Assembly: GCF_903853455.1 (NCBI RefSeq)
Contig: NZ_CAINTR010000064.1
Location: forward strand, 81,005 to 145,004
Direction: 5' to 3'
DNA: 64,000 nt
Source: an uncultured Magnetospirillum sp.
GTDB lineage: Bacteria > Pseudomonadota > Alphaproteobacteria > Rhodospirillales > Magnetospirillaceae
The position numbers and the translations under genes were made by a program. The number at the start of each line of letters is the position of its first letter. Positions within the stretch are counted from its first letter, which is position 1. The notes under the pieces are model-generated. The model ran no database searches. It had not been told where the DNA came from and saw only the letters and a list, made by a program, of their open reading frames with translations. Positions 1-10,724 of this stretch are shown piece by piece.

Positions 1-1
1 G

Positions 2-1042
2 CGCGGCGGACCGCCGGACCGTCTGTTCACGTTGGCGCGTCAGGTGCTAGAAACCGTGCCGGCGCGGCCGTTGGTCTCCACCAAGTCCGAGCGAGGCTAT
101 CGCCTCGCCGCCGGCAGCCTCAACCTGCCCGTCAAGGGCAAGGCGCCGCCGCTGTCGTTCGACCTGACGGTGGCCGAGGCGTTTCAGACCATAGCCCGGT
201 CCTGCCTGGACCATCTGCTGATCAACGAACGATGTCTGCTGGCCACCGGCGACGGCGAGGCCGTCCATCAGATGCGGGTGGCGTTGCGCCGCCTGCGGTC
301 GGCTATCAAGGTGTTCCGTCCCATCGTCGATGGCGCCCAACTGGCCGACGTGAAAGACGATCTGCGGTGGATCCTGGCCAATCTCGGCCCCGCCCGCGAT
401 TCCGAAGTTTTCCTGACCGAGATCATCGATCCGGTCCTGGCCCAGCACCCCGACAATTCCGGGCTGGAGGCGCTGCGCGCCTATTGGCAGGACGATCATG
501 TGGTCAAGCTGGCCCAAGCCTCCGAGGCCGTCCGCAGCCACCGCTTTTCCACCTTGGCCCTGAAATTGGGCGAATGGGTCGAGACCGGGGCCTGGCTGGG
601 ACGGCCGGGCGAGCCACCCCGACGCAAACTCCAAGCCCCCATCGCATCCTTCGCCATGACCCGGCTGGGAAAGTCGGTGGGCAAGCTGCTGAGCGTCGCC
701 GGTGATTCCATCGGCCGCCTCAGCCCCGAGAATCAGCACGCCGTCCGCATCCAGTGCAAGCAGGTCCGCTATGCCGGCGAGTTCTTCGCCTCGCTGGTGC
801 CCCGCAAGCAGATGAAGGTATTCCTGGCTGAACTGGCCGAATTGCAGGATGTGCTGGGCCGCCTCAACGACATCGCCGTCGCCACCCCCAAGCTGACCGG
901 CAAACATGTGGAGGGTGGCCGCGCCAAGGCCGCCGGGCTGGTGGCGGGCTGGCACCAGTCGCGCCGGGCGGCGCTGGTCAGCGAGGCGGAAAAGGCGTGG
1001 AAACGCTGGCGCAACTGCCCGCAGCCCTGGCTGGAAGACTGA
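2..1042 (+). CDS. CYTH-CHAD domain protein, 5' truncated by window edge
   Basis: The reading frame is open from base 2, so the gene starts before the window. The TTG at 32 is probably internal. The first visible residues, ending in a PLVSTKSERGYRL-like segment, resemble the end of a CYTH (triphosphate tunnel) domain. Nearly all the rest is a CHAD domain: helical, rich in Arg and Lys, with the conserved His/Arg stretches VHQMRVALRRLRSAIK and VRIQCKQVRYAGEFF. CYTH-CHAD fusions are generally polyphosphate-binding proteins or inorganic triphosphatases; the CHAD part binds polyphosphate and often localises to polyP granules. The gene is convergent with the GGDEF-EAL gene and ends one base before that gene's stop, with no room for a terminator. 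The catalytic N-terminus is outside the window, so activity cannot be judged. Confidence 0.85.
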   Translation, partial: RGGPPDRLFTLARQVLETVPARPLVSTKSERGYRLAAGSLNLPVKGKAPPLSFDLTVAEAFQTIARSCLDHLLINERCLLATGDGEAVHQMRVALRRLRSAIKVFRPIVDGAQLADVKDDLRWILANLGPARDSEVFLTEIIDPVLAQHPDNSGLEALRAYWQDDHVVKLAQASEAVRSHRFSTLALKLGEWVETGAWLGRPGEPPRRKLQAPIASFAMTRLGKSVGKLLSVAGDSIGRLSPENQHAVRIQCKQVRYAGEFFASLVPRKQMKVFLAELAELQDVLGRLNDIAVATPKLTGKHVEGGRAKAAGLVAGWHQSRRAALVSEAEKAWKRWRNCPQPWLED

Positions 1043-3466
1043 TCACACCGGAAAGCGGCGGCCCAACAGGGTGCCCAGTTCGGCCCGCGGCACCGGCCGG
1101 CTGAACAGATAGCCCTGGGCGATGTCGCAATGGATGGCGGCGAGGTGGGCCAGTTGTTCGGCGGTCTCCACCCCCTCGGCGATCACCTTCAGCCCCAACC
1201 CGGAGGCCATGGCGACGATGGTCTCGACCAGCACCTTGCGCTCCTGACGCTCCAGCATCCCGATCATGAACGAACGGTCGATCTTCAGGGTGTCGAAGGG
1301 AAAGCGCTCCAGATAGCTGAGCGACGAATAGCCGGTGCCGAAATCGTCGATGGACAGATGGACCCCCATGTCGCCCAGCGACCGCAGCAGAACGTCCACG
1401 TCGCCGCGCTCGGCCAGCAGCAGCCCCTCGGTGATTTCCAGTTCAAGGTTGGCGGCGGGCAGACCGGATTCGGCCAGTGCCCGACGGACGTCGTCCATGA
1501 AGCCGGCATCCTGGAACTGGCGCGGTGACACGTTGACGCAGACCCTGACATCGCCGTGTCCGGAATCGACCCAGTGCCTGGCTTCATGGCAGGCGGTGAA
1601 CAGCACCATGCGGCCGATGGGCACGATCAGGCCGCTGGTTTCCGCCTGGGGGATGAAACGGTCCGGCGGCACGTTGCCCAGTTCCGGGTTATTCCAGCGC
1701 AGCAGCACTTCCATGCCCAGAATCCGCCCGGTCTTGACCTCCACCAGCGGCTGGTAGTGCAGGAACAACTGGTCGGTGCCCACCGCCCGGCGCAATTCGC
1801 CTTCCATCTTGAGGCGGGCTTCGGCCTCTTCGTTCATGCGAGCGGTGAAAAAGCAGTAGCGGCTGCGGCCAGCCTGCTTGGCCTGATACATGGCGATGTC
1901 GGCATTGCGCAGCAGAATCTGGGACGTCCGGCCGTCCTCGGGATAAAGCGCCACCCCGATGCTGGCGGTGGCGATGAGATCGCGGCGGCTGATGGTGAAG
2001 GGGATGGCGAAGGCCTCGACAATGGCGGCCGCCACCGCCTTGGCGGCCTCCGCCCCGGTGATGCCTCCCATGATGACCAGGAACTCGTCGCCGCCGAACC
2101 GGCCGACGATGCTGTGGGGGCCAGCCGCCCGGCGCAGCCGCTCCGACGCCATGACCAGCAACTCGTCGCCGTATTCGTGGCCGAGCGAATCGTTGATCGC
2201 CTTGAACTCGTCCAGATCGACGAACAGCAAGGCCACCTGACATTCGTCGTCGCGGGCCACTTCCATCTCGTGCGACAGGCGCTCCAGCGCCAGGGTCCGG
2301 TTGGGCAGGTCGGTCAGGCCGTCGAACTGGGCCTGATGCTGCAACCGGCGCTCCTGCTCCTTCCGGACAGAGACGTCTTCCATCATGATCAGGTAGTGGA
2401 TGGACTCGTCGCCCGAGGTCGCCACCCGCGAGGCCTGAACCTGAAGCCAATGCGCGGCGCCCTGGCGACCCGGCATCTGAACCTCGTCCCGCCACTCGTC
2501 GCCCACGGACAGGGTTTGCCACATTTCCTCGGCGGCGCAACGCGCCTTGCCGGGAAACAGCACCGCCACCGGCTGGCCGACCACCATGCCGGCGGCATGG
2601 CCGCTCATCGCCTCGTGGGCGGAATTGACGTATTGGACGATCCCGTCGGCGTTGACCACCGCCACCGCCACCGGGCTTTGCTCCACCGCCTGCGACAGCA
2701 GCCGCACCGATTCCTCGGCCTGCTTGCGCTGGGTCAGATCGCGGATGGCGGTGACGCGAACCGACTTCTCCCCCATCCAACTGTGCTTGGAATAGATCTC
2801 CATGGGAAAGACCGAACCGTCCTTGCGCAGGCCGTGAACCTCGTAAGGGTCTTCATATTGCTGCCGCACCATCTCCTTGGCGCGGGGAATGTCGCGCGGA
2901 TCGATGACCTCCCAGGCCCACATCTGGAGAAACTCTTCCCGCGAATAGCGGAACATGGTCTCGAAGGCCTTGTTGAAGTCGATGATCTTGCCCTGGTAGT
3001 GGATGCAGATCGCCTCGCTGGCCACATCCGACAGCCGCCGGAAACGGTCCTCGCTGTCTTCCAGGGTCTTGCGGGTCTGCCAGTGCTCGGTGATGTCGCG
3101 CACCACCCCCTGGACGCCGGAGAACTCGCCGAACCGGTCGGTCAGGCTGCAGGCGACCAGTACCGCCCAGATGGTCCCGCCATCCTTGCGGCGCAATTCG
3201 ACTTCCACGGCGACGGCATCCCCCTGGCCGGCCCGGACGGCCTTGACGATCCCAGCGCGCTCCTCGGGGCGGGCGTAGGCCTCGCCGGCCGCCATTCCGA
3301 TCATCTCATCCACGGAATAACCGAGCTGGCGGCTGACATTGGGAGAAACCCAGGTCAAACGGCCTTTCGCCTCGGTGCGGAAAAATACCTCGGGAAGACG
3401 GTTGAGTAGAACCGGCAACAGATCGGCGGGCAGCGCGTCAAGCGCCTGCCCCTGTCGAGGTTTCAT
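1043..3466 (-). CDS. PAS-PAS-PAS-GGDEF-EAL cyclic-di-GMP enzyme
   Basis: A cytoplasmic 807-residue protein that probably makes and/or breaks c-di-GMP in response to PAS-sensed cues. Three PAS/PAC units fill roughly the first 375 residues; the second and third are followed by PAC-like ends. A GGDEF domain follows with an intact RFGGDEF active site, then an EAL domain. The EAL domain keeps DDFGTGYSSLSYL, the KIDRSF lysine and AEGVET. The signature itself reads EVL (LGMEVLLRW) instead of EAL, a conservative change found in some active phosphodiesterases. No transmembrane segment is evident. Both catalytic domains look plausible, so the net direction of activity cannot be predicted. It is a single-gene unit, with a 174-bp spacer separating it from the DUF4169 gene. 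Confidence 0.93.
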   Translation of the reverse strand: MKPRQGQALDALPADLLPVLLNRLPEVFFRTEAKGRLTWVSPNVSRQLGYSVDEMIGMAAGEAYARPEERAGIVKAVRAGQGDAVAVEVELRRKDGGTIWAVLVACSLTDRFGEFSGVQGVVRDITEHWQTRKTLEDSEDRFRRLSDVASEAICIHYQGKIIDFNKAFETMFRYSREEFLQMWAWEVIDPRDIPRAKEMVRQQYEDPYEVHGLRKDGSVFPMEIYSKHSWMGEKSVRVTAIRDLTQRKQAEESVRLLSQAVEQSPVAVAVVNADGIVQYVNSAHEAMSGHAAGMVVGQPVAVLFPGKARCAAEEMWQTLSVGDEWRDEVQMPGRQGAAHWLQVQASRVATSGDESIHYLIMMEDVSVRKEQERRLQHQAQFDGLTDLPNRTLALERLSHEMEVARDDECQVALLFVDLDEFKAINDSLGHEYGDELLVMASERLRRAAGPHSIVGRFGGDEFLVIMGGITGAEAAKAVAAAIVEAFAIPFTISRRDLIATASIGVALYPEDGRTSQILLRNADIAMYQAKQAGRSRYCFFTARMNEEAEARLKMEGELRRAVGTDQLFLHYQPLVEVKTGRILGMEVLLRWNNPELGNVPPDRFIPQAETSGLIVPIGRMVLFTACHEARHWVDSGHGDVRVCVNVSPRQFQDAGFMDDVRRALAESGLPAANLELEITEGLLLAERGDVDVLLRSLGDMGVHLSIDDFGTGYSSLSYLERFPFDTLKIDRSFMIGMLERQERKVLVETIVAMASGLGLKVIAEGVETAEQLAHLAAIHCDIAQGYLFSRPVPRAELGTLLGRRFPV

Positions 3467-3640
3467 GCCGGCCTCCCAATCAACGGCGCGATTTTTCCGC
3501 GCTCTGATTTCGTCAAATTCCAGAATCTTGCATCAACAGTTCGTGATCATCCCCCGCCAGCGCAATAGCGTATTTCAAAAACCTACTTCGGCGTTTCGGT
3601 TTGCATACTTTAGATCATGACATCACGGCGAGAGACGCCA

Positions 3641-3817
3641 CTAATCATTGAGTTTCTTGCCGTCCAGATCCTCTTTCTCCTTAGCCGCCGCCTTACGGGC
3701 CAAGTCCTTCTCCACCCGCTTGCGGCCGAACAGCAGACGATTGTTCACCGCCTCCGCCTCTGCCGCGGCTTTATTCTTGTCCTTGCGGTAGCGGTTCAGA
3801 TTGACGATCTCAGCCAT
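3641..3817 (-). CDS. DUF4169 family small protein
   Basis: A 58-residue, highly charged, Lys/Ala-rich protein starting MAEIVNLNRYRKDKNK and ending LDGKKLND. This matches the layout of DUF4169 proteins, which are short, helical and widespread in alphaproteobacteria with no known function. The ATG at 3817 is preferred over an in-frame GTG two codons upstream, because a GAGAGGTGG ribosome site precedes it at normal distance. It is transcribed away from the tRNA-Asp gene and sits alone. No signal peptide or membrane segment is present. Confidence 0.8.
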   Translation of the reverse strand: MAEIVNLNRYRKDKNKAAAEAEAVNNRLLFGRKRVEKDLARKAAAKEKEDLDGKKLND

Positions 3818-3929
3818 GACCACCTCTCTCCTGCCTGTCCCGTCCAGCCCTATCTTAGCGCCGAAAAAAGTCTCGGCGCAAATCAGGCTTGCACCGTCAA
3901 GATCGGCCTGCTATATCACCGGCCCTCGC

Positions 3930-4006
3930 GCGGGTGTAGCTCAGTTGGTCAGAGCGCCGGCCTGTCACGCCGGAGGTCGCGGGTTCGAGCCCCGTCACTC
4001 GCGCCA
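3930..4006 (+). tRNA. tRNA-Asp (GTC)
   Basis: A 77-base cloverleaf with an encoded CCA end. The acceptor stem GCGGGTG pairs with CACTCGC (one G-U). The D arm is GCTC/GAGC, the anticodon stem CCGGC/GCCGG carries loop CTGTCAC with anticodon GTC at 3964-3966, and the T arm contains GGTTCGAGCCC. The discriminator base is G, the normal identity element for tRNA-Asp. Confidence 0.98.
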
Positions 4007-4031
4007 TTTCCCTTTCCTCGATTCCCGCCCC

Positions 4032-4053
4032 CCGCTTGCCGCTCGGCAGGCGG
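4032..4053 (+). terminator. possible hairpin downstream of tRNA-Asp
   Basis: A 9-bp stem (CCGCTTGCC with GGCAGGCGG, one G-U pair) and a 4-base loop, starting 26 bases after the tRNA end. Only two T residues follow, so it may be a processing or weak termination structure rather than a classical intrinsic terminator. Confidence 0.35.
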
Positions 4054-4182
4054 TTATCGGCATGTCACGCCGCGTTCGCGGCCGCGTCGAATCAGACACT
4101 GCTTAAATATTCACCAGTACAATTTACTGCATAATTTTGGCGCAGCAAACCTGCCGCCACGCCTCCACCCGCGCCGAATGCC

Positions 4183-4225
4183 CATATCTTGCGCATAAAT
4201 TTAGCATATTGCGCACAATTATTAG
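4183..4225 (+). promoter_or_regulatory. 22-bp-spaced imperfect direct repeat upstream of amt
   Basis: Two similar segments, CATATcTTGCGCATAAATTTA and CATAT.TGCGCACAATTATTA, start 22 bp apart (two DNA turns) in the AT-rich 360-bp spacer between tRNA-Asp and amt. They lie about 75-120 bp upstream of the sigma-54-like element. That is where an enhancer-binding activator such as NtrC would sit, but the repeat is not an obvious NtrC consensus. I see no gene elsewhere in the 4007-4366 spacer. Confidence 0.35.
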
Positions 4226-4300
4226 CCATTGATGCCGAGGCCACTTTTTAGTCATGCCGTATATCGTTGATTTTACTACTATATTTTAACATCCCCCAGG

Positions 4301-4316
4301 TGGCACACGGTTTGAA
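4301..4316 (+). promoter_or_regulatory. sigma-54-like promoter for amt
   Basis: TGGCACA-CGGT-TTGAA matches the -24/-12 consensus TGGCACG-N4-TTGCA at most positions, with the required GG-N10-G spacing. The second base of the -12 GC pair is A, a real weakness. It lies 50 bases upstream of the amt ATG. Ammonium transporter genes are commonly under NtrC/sigma-54 nitrogen control, so the context fits. Confidence 0.45.
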
Positions 4317-4366
4317 GGCGGCAGCTCACTTTTCGGTAATATCAGCCTTCATGACTGGGGATTCAA

Positions 4367-5647
4367 ATGGAGACGACGAAGACCGGTGTCGATGTATTGT
4401 TCGTTCTCTTGGGGGCGGCCATGGTGCTGGCGATGCATGCCGGCTTTGCCTTCCTCGAGGTCGGAACAGTTCGAAAGAAGAACCAGGTCAATGCCCTGGT
4501 GAAGATCATTTCCGATTTTGCCATCTCCACCATTGCCTATTTCTTCGTCGGATACTCGGTCGCCTACGGCACCAGCTTCCTGGTCGGCGCCGACGTCCTG
4601 GTCGGCAAGAGCGGCAGCGGCTTCGGCCCCCAGGGCTACGACCTAGTGAAGTTCTTCTTCCTGGCCACCTTCGCGGCGGCCATCCCGGCCATCGTCTCGG
4701 GCGGCATCGCCGAGCGCGCCAAGTTCAACACCCAGCTGATGGCGACGGCGATTCTGGTCGGGCTGGTTTATCCCGTCTTCGAAGGCATGGTGTGGGGAAC
4801 CCGCTTCGGCTTCCAAGATATGATGAAGGCGACGTTCGGCCAGCCCTTCCACGACTTCGCCGGCTCGGTGGTGGTTCACGCGGTCGGTGGTTGGATCGGC
4901 CTTGCCGCCGTGCTGATGCTGGGCGCTCGCCTGGGCCGCTATCGCCAGAGCGGCAAGCTGGTGGCGGTGCCGCCGTCCAACATCCCGTTCCTGGCCCTGG
5001 GCGCCTGGATCCTGTCGGTGGGCTGGTTCGGCTTCAACGTCATGAGCGCCCAGACCATCGCCGACATTTCCGGCCTGGTGGCGCTGAATTCGCTGATGGC
5101 CATGGTCGGCGGCATCGTCGCCGCCCTGGTGGTCGGACGCAACGATCCCGGCTTCGTCCATAACGGAGCGCTGGCCGGTCTGGTGGCGGTCTGCGCCGGC
5201 TCGGACGTGATGCATCCCATCGGCGCCCTGGCCACCGGCGTGGTGGCGGGAGCCGCTTTCGTCTGGCTGTTCAACCTGTGCCAGAACAAGTGGCGGCTCG
5301 ACGACGTTCTCGGCGTCTGGGCGTTGCACGGCATGTGCGGCTTCATGGGCGGCATCGCCTGCGGCATCTTCGGACAGCAGGCCCTCGGCGGACTGGGTGG
5401 CGTCAGCCTGATGTCGCAGGTGGTCGGAACCGTGACCGGAGCGGCGTTCGGTCTGGCCGGCGGGCTGGTGGTCTATGGCGGCCTGAAGATGGTTTTCGGC
5501 ATCCGCCTCACCGACGAGCAGGAATTTGCCGGCGCCGACCTGTCGATCCATCAGATCGGAGCCTATCCGGAAGAGGCGACCACCATGCATGACGACGGCC
5601 TCGCCATGTCGGTCCACGCCGCCAACGGCCCCAAGAAGGTAGCTTAG
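4367..5647 (+). CDS. amt: Amt-family ammonium transporter
   Basis: A 426-residue polytopic inner-membrane protein of the Amt/Rh family, which conducts ammonium. The family signature region is clear: an early HAGFAFLEVGTVRKKN segment, the substrate-site Asp in HDFAGSVVVHAVGG, which also carries the first pore histidine, and the second pore histidine in LHGMCGFMGG. About 11 membrane segments can be drawn. The N-terminus starts directly with a membrane segment and has no cleavable leader. The cytosolic tail, with two His and several acidic residues, is the usual contact point for a PII protein. No glnK is adjacent, which is unusual for amtB of this group. A GGGGATTC ribosome site precedes the ATG. 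The gene ends just before a strong bidirectional hairpin. Confidence 0.95.
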   Translation: METTKTGVDVLFVLLGAAMVLAMHAGFAFLEVGTVRKKNQVNALVKIISDFAISTIAYFFVGYSVAYGTSFLVGADVLVGKSGSGFGPQGYDLVKFFFLATFAAAIPAIVSGGIAERAKFNTQLMATAILVGLVYPVFEGMVWGTRFGFQDMMKATFGQPFHDFAGSVVVHAVGGWIGLAAVLMLGARLGRYRQSGKLVAVPPSNIPFLALGAWILSVGWFGFNVMSAQTIADISGLVALNSLMAMVGGIVAALVVGRNDPGFVHNGALAGLVAVCAGSDVMHPIGALATGVVAGAAFVWLFNLCQNKWRLDDVLGVWALHGMCGFMGGIACGIFGQQALGGLGGVSLMSQVVGTVTGAAFGLAGGLVVYGGLKMVFGIRLTDEQEFAGADLSIHQIGAYPEEATTMHDDGLAMSVHAANGPKKVA

Positions 5648-5656
5648 CCCGCAACT

Positions 5657-5684
5657 CCGAGCCCATGAATATTCATGGGCTCGG
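5657..5684. terminator. bidirectional terminator between amt and chemosensory operon
   Basis: A perfect 28-bp palindrome (14-bp arms starting CCGAGCCCATG, no unpaired loop base) lies between the convergent ends of amt and the hybrid kinase gene. It starts 9 bases after the amt stop and ends 5 bases before the kinase stop. There is no strong T-run, but position and strength suit a shared transcription end. Confidence 0.7.
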
Positions 5685-5689
5685 CGGGA

Positions 5690-7410
<1,721 letters not shown>

Positions 7411-7414
<4 letters not shown>

Positions 7415-8469
7415 CCCTTGCCTCCCCCTCCGGCGAGATCACGCAGTCTGGGGGCAATGGCCGGCAGGGGCAGCATCTCGCGCACCGCTCCCAGCTTGGC
7501 CGCCGCCGAGGGCATGCCGAACACGACGCAGGTGGAGGAATCCTCGGCGATGGTGTAGCCGCCAGCCTTGAAGATGTCGTTCAGCCCGTCCGAGCCGTCG
7601 GCCCCCATGCCGGTCAAGACGACACCCACCGCCTTGTTGCCCAATTCGCGCGCCAGGGAGCTGAACAGCACCGTGCCCGAGGGCTTTTGCCCATGAGCCG
7701 GCGGCGAATTGAGGATGGACAGGCAACCGTGGATCAGGGCGATATGCTTGTCGATGGGAGCGACATAGATACAGCCCGCCACCGGACGCTCGTTCTCCTG
7801 GGCAATGCGAGCCTGGAACGGCGTCGTCCCGCTCAGCCAGGAGACAAAGCCTTCGAGAAAGCTCGACGTGATGTGCTGGACCAGCAGGATGGGCAAGGGA
7901 AACCCGGCGCCCAGGCCACCCAGAACCTGGACCAGCGCCTGGGGACCGCCGGTGGAGGCGACGATTCCCACCATGGAATAGCTGCCCGGATGCATGACCG
8001 GCCTTTGCGGCAGGTCGTTGGTGCCGAACCTCAGGCCCCGGTCGATGCCTTGGCGAACCACCTTGACCTGACTCATGATCGCCAGCTGGGTGCACAGCTT
8101 GGCGGCCATGGTCTCGAAGGCGACGTTGGTCACGCCCACCGGCTTTTCCACCACCGACAGCGCGCCGGCCCGCAACGCGTTCATGGCGATGTTAAGCTCG
8201 TCGTCGTCCACCTGGGCCGCCACCACCACGATGGGGGTCGGCCGCTTGGACATGATCTGCAAGGTGGCGTCCAGGCCGTTCATGCCGGGCAGCCGGATAT
8301 CGAGCGAAATGATGTCGGGACTTTCGCTTTCAAGCAGTTGCAGGCACTGCTCGGCGCTTTCCACCGCCGCCAGCACCTCGAATCGGCCATCGCTGCCGAT
8401 GATATGCTTGAGCAACTCCCGCACCACCAGGGAGTCCTCGACGATGAGCACCTTGATCTTCTTCCTCAC
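7411..8469 (-). CDS. cheB: CheB protein-glutamate methylesterase
   Basis: A 352-residue REC-CheB fusion that removes methyl groups from chemoreceptors. The receiver domain covers about residues 1-125 with Asp near 57 (SLDIRLPGMNG). The esterase domain shows the catalytic triad: Ser near 172 (VASTGGPQAL), His near 199 (LLVQHI) and Asp near 291 (TGMGADGSDG). The GTG start overlaps the cheA stop by four bases. The presence of CheB and CheR shows that the operon keeps methylation-based adaptation even though it has no motor-type CheY. Confidence 0.95.
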
Positions 8470-10724
8470 AGGAATTGTCCTATGGTTTCCAGAAGTTCCT
8501 TCTGGTCGAATTTGCGTTTCACCACATAGGCGTCGGCCCCCAGCGCCAGCCCGCGTTCGCGATCCTCACGCGCCTCCAGCGAACTGACCAGGATGACCGG
8601 CAGGGATTTCAAGGCGGCGTCGGCCTTGATGGCCTGCAGCAGGCCGAAACCGTCCAGGCGGGGCATCTGGATGTCGGAGATGATCAGGTCGATATGCTCG
8701 GCCCGCAGGCGGGTCAGGGCCTCCAATCCGTCGAAGGCCAGCCGCACCTGGTAGCCATGCGCCTCCAGGATGCTTTTTTCCAGCGTCCGGGTGGTCAGCG
8801 AATCGTCGACCACCAGAATCACCGGCACCCGGCGTTCCACCGGCTTTTCCACCGTGGTCAAAACCCGGATGCTGCCGGATTTGCGGAAGGTCTCGACGAT
8901 CTCGAACGGATTGAGTACCAGGGCGATGGTGCCGTCCTCCAGCAGCATGCCGCCGGCCACCATGGTGCCGCGCGCGCCCGGCACGCCGATATCCTTGACC
9001 AGTCCCTCGCGGATGGACAGGAAGCCGTCGATGGCCACCGCCACCCGGCGTTCGCCGTTCTTCAGCACCACCAGCGGCACCACGTTGCGGGTGACGGTGA
9101 CCGCGCTTTCGCCCAAGGCCAGCAGATGGGCCAGCGACAGCAGCGGCAACTGCGCTCCGCCGAGGAAGACCACCGATTTGCCCTCCACCGTGCCGACGTC
9201 GTCGGCCTTGACCCGGTAGAGGCGGTCGACCCCCTCGGTGGGCAGGGCGTAGACATGCCCCTGGCACTCCACCAGGAACAGCCGCTGGGTTGAAACCGAC
9301 AACGGCACCGACAGACGGAAACAGGTGCCGGCCGGTTCGCGGCGGCGAACCTCGACGGTGCCGTTCATCATGGCGGCGGCTTCGCGCACCACCGACAGGC
9401 CCATGCCGCGCCCAGACAGGTCGTCCACCACCCGAGCGGTGGAGAAGCCGGGATCGAAGATGAGGTCGAGCAGCGCCTGACGCTCGAGGCCGGAAGCCTC
9501 CGCCTCGCTCAGCGCCCCCCGCTCCACCGCCTTGCGCCGGATGGCGTCGTAGTCCACCCCCTTGCCGTCATCCTCCACCAGCACCACCAGCCGGCCGTCG
9601 GACACGTCGAAGCGCAGCGACACCGTGGCATGGGGCGACTTGCCGGCCATGGCGCGGATCTCGGGCTGCTCGACGCCATGGGACAGGGCGTTGCGCAGCA
9701 GATGCATGACCGGGTCCTTGAGGCCTTGCAGCACCATGCGGTCGGCTTCCACGTCGAGACCGGCGACCTGGACCTCCACCTTCTTGCCGGCATCGCGGGC
9801 GAGGTCGCGCACCATCTTGCGGAAGCCGCCGAAAATGCTCTCGGCGGGAACCATGCGGACCTGACGAACCTCCTGCTGCAACTCGCCGCCGAGTTGGCGC
9901 AAGGTCCAGCCGGTTTTCTGCTGCAGCCGCCGATTGCCGCGAGCGTCGCGGGTCAACACCCGCAACGACTGCTCCAGCGCCTCGAACTGACGGTCCAGCG
10001 CGCTGGAGCGGTCGTGATCGGCGACTTCGCGGATCATGCTCGAGGCGGTCTTGCGCACCCGGCGCCACTGCTTGTCGAAATTGGCCAGGCTGCGGTCGAT
10101 ATCCACCAACTGATGCGTCAGCTGGCGCTGGATCATGGTCTCGGTCACCAACTCGTTGGACGAGCGCAGCAACCGGTCGAGATGCACCGCGCGCACCCGA
10201 ACCGTCTCGTCCGCCCGTGCCGGCGCCGGACGTTCGATCTCCTCGGCCGGCGGCGGCGAAGCCTCGGACGGCGTGACCGGCGGCGGAGGAGGCGGAGGCG
10301 GAGGAACTGTCGGCTTCCTGGCCGCGACCGGCTGGCCGCCCTCCAGCAGGGCGTCCAGCTCGGACATGGCGACGGCGGTGTCGGGCAGGGCAAGAGCGGC
10401 GCTGTTGGCGGCCACCCAATCCTCGATGGTGTCGAGGACGCGACCGATCACCCCCTTCACCGTGCCGTCAAGTTTGATCTCGCCGTTGCGGATCTTGGCG
10501 AACAAGGTTTCCAGGCGATGGGCGATCTGCTCGACCGGCGGCAGATCGACCGCCCGCGCCGCGCCCTTCAACGAATGGGCACGCCGGAAGGTTTCATCCA
10601 GCTGTGCGATCCCGCTACCGTCCGGACGCTGGCTCAATTCCTCGAGCAGGCCGCGAATGGCTTCCAGGTGTTCGCGATATTCGATCTGAAAGGCTTCGAG
10701 AAGCCTTTCGCGGATGCCCTTCAA
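8466..10724 (-). CDS. cheA: hybrid CheA histidine kinase with C-terminal receiver
   Basis: A 752-residue chemotaxis kinase. The HPt (P1) domain carries the phospho-His near residue 50 (RRAHSLKGAARAV). A proline-rich linker around 139-150, with a run of nine prolines, stands where the CheY/CheB-docking P2 domain would be. Dimerisation and HATPase domains follow (HLLRNALSHGVE, VEDDGKGVDYD, DLSGRGMGLSVVREA), then a CheW-like domain, and a receiver with Asp near 684 (ISDIQMPRLDG). The start is TTG, overlapping the MCP stop (TTGA). Loss of P2 plus a fused receiver is typical of alternative-function CheA proteins; the receiver may act as a phosphate sink or internal target. Confidence 0.94.
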   Translation of the reverse strand: MKGIRERLLEAFQIEYREHLEAIRGLLEELSQRPDGSGIAQLDETFRRAHSLKGAARAVDLPPVEQIAHRLETLFAKIRNGEIKLDGTVKGVIGRVLDTIEDWVAANSAALALPDTAVAMSELDALLEGGQPVAARKPTVPPPPPPPPPVTPSEASPPPAEEIERPAPARADETVRVRAVHLDRLLRSSNELVTETMIQRQLTHQLVDIDRSLANFDKQWRRVRKTASSMIREVADHDRSSALDRQFEALEQSLRVLTRDARGNRRLQQKTGWTLRQLGGELQQEVRQVRMVPAESIFGGFRKMVRDLARDAGKKVEVQVAGLDVEADRMVLQGLKDPVMHLLRNALSHGVEQPEIRAMAGKSPHATVSLRFDVSDGRLVVLVEDDGKGVDYDAIRRKAVERGALSEAEASGLERQALLDLIFDPGFSTARVVDDLSGRGMGLSVVREAAAMMNGTVEVRRREPAGTCFRLSVPLSVSTQRLFLVECQGHVYALPTEGVDRLYRVKADDVGTVEGKSVVFLGGAQLPLLSLAHLLALGESAVTVTRNVVPLVVLKNGERRVAVAIDGFLSIREGLVKDIGVPGARGTMVAGGMLLEDGTIALVLNPFEIVETFRKSGSIRVLTTVEKPVERRVPVILVVDDSLTTRTLEKSILEAHGYQVRLAFDGLEALTRLRAEHIDLIISDIQMPRLDGFGLLQAIKADAALKSLPVILVSSLEAREDRERGLALGADAYVVKRKFDQKELLETIGQFL

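Noticed and set aside
1556..3409. 617-codon frame antisense to the GGDEF-EAL gene
   Set aside because: His/Gly/Leu-rich shadow with no domain pattern and no ribosome site; the opposite strand encodes a clear enzyme.
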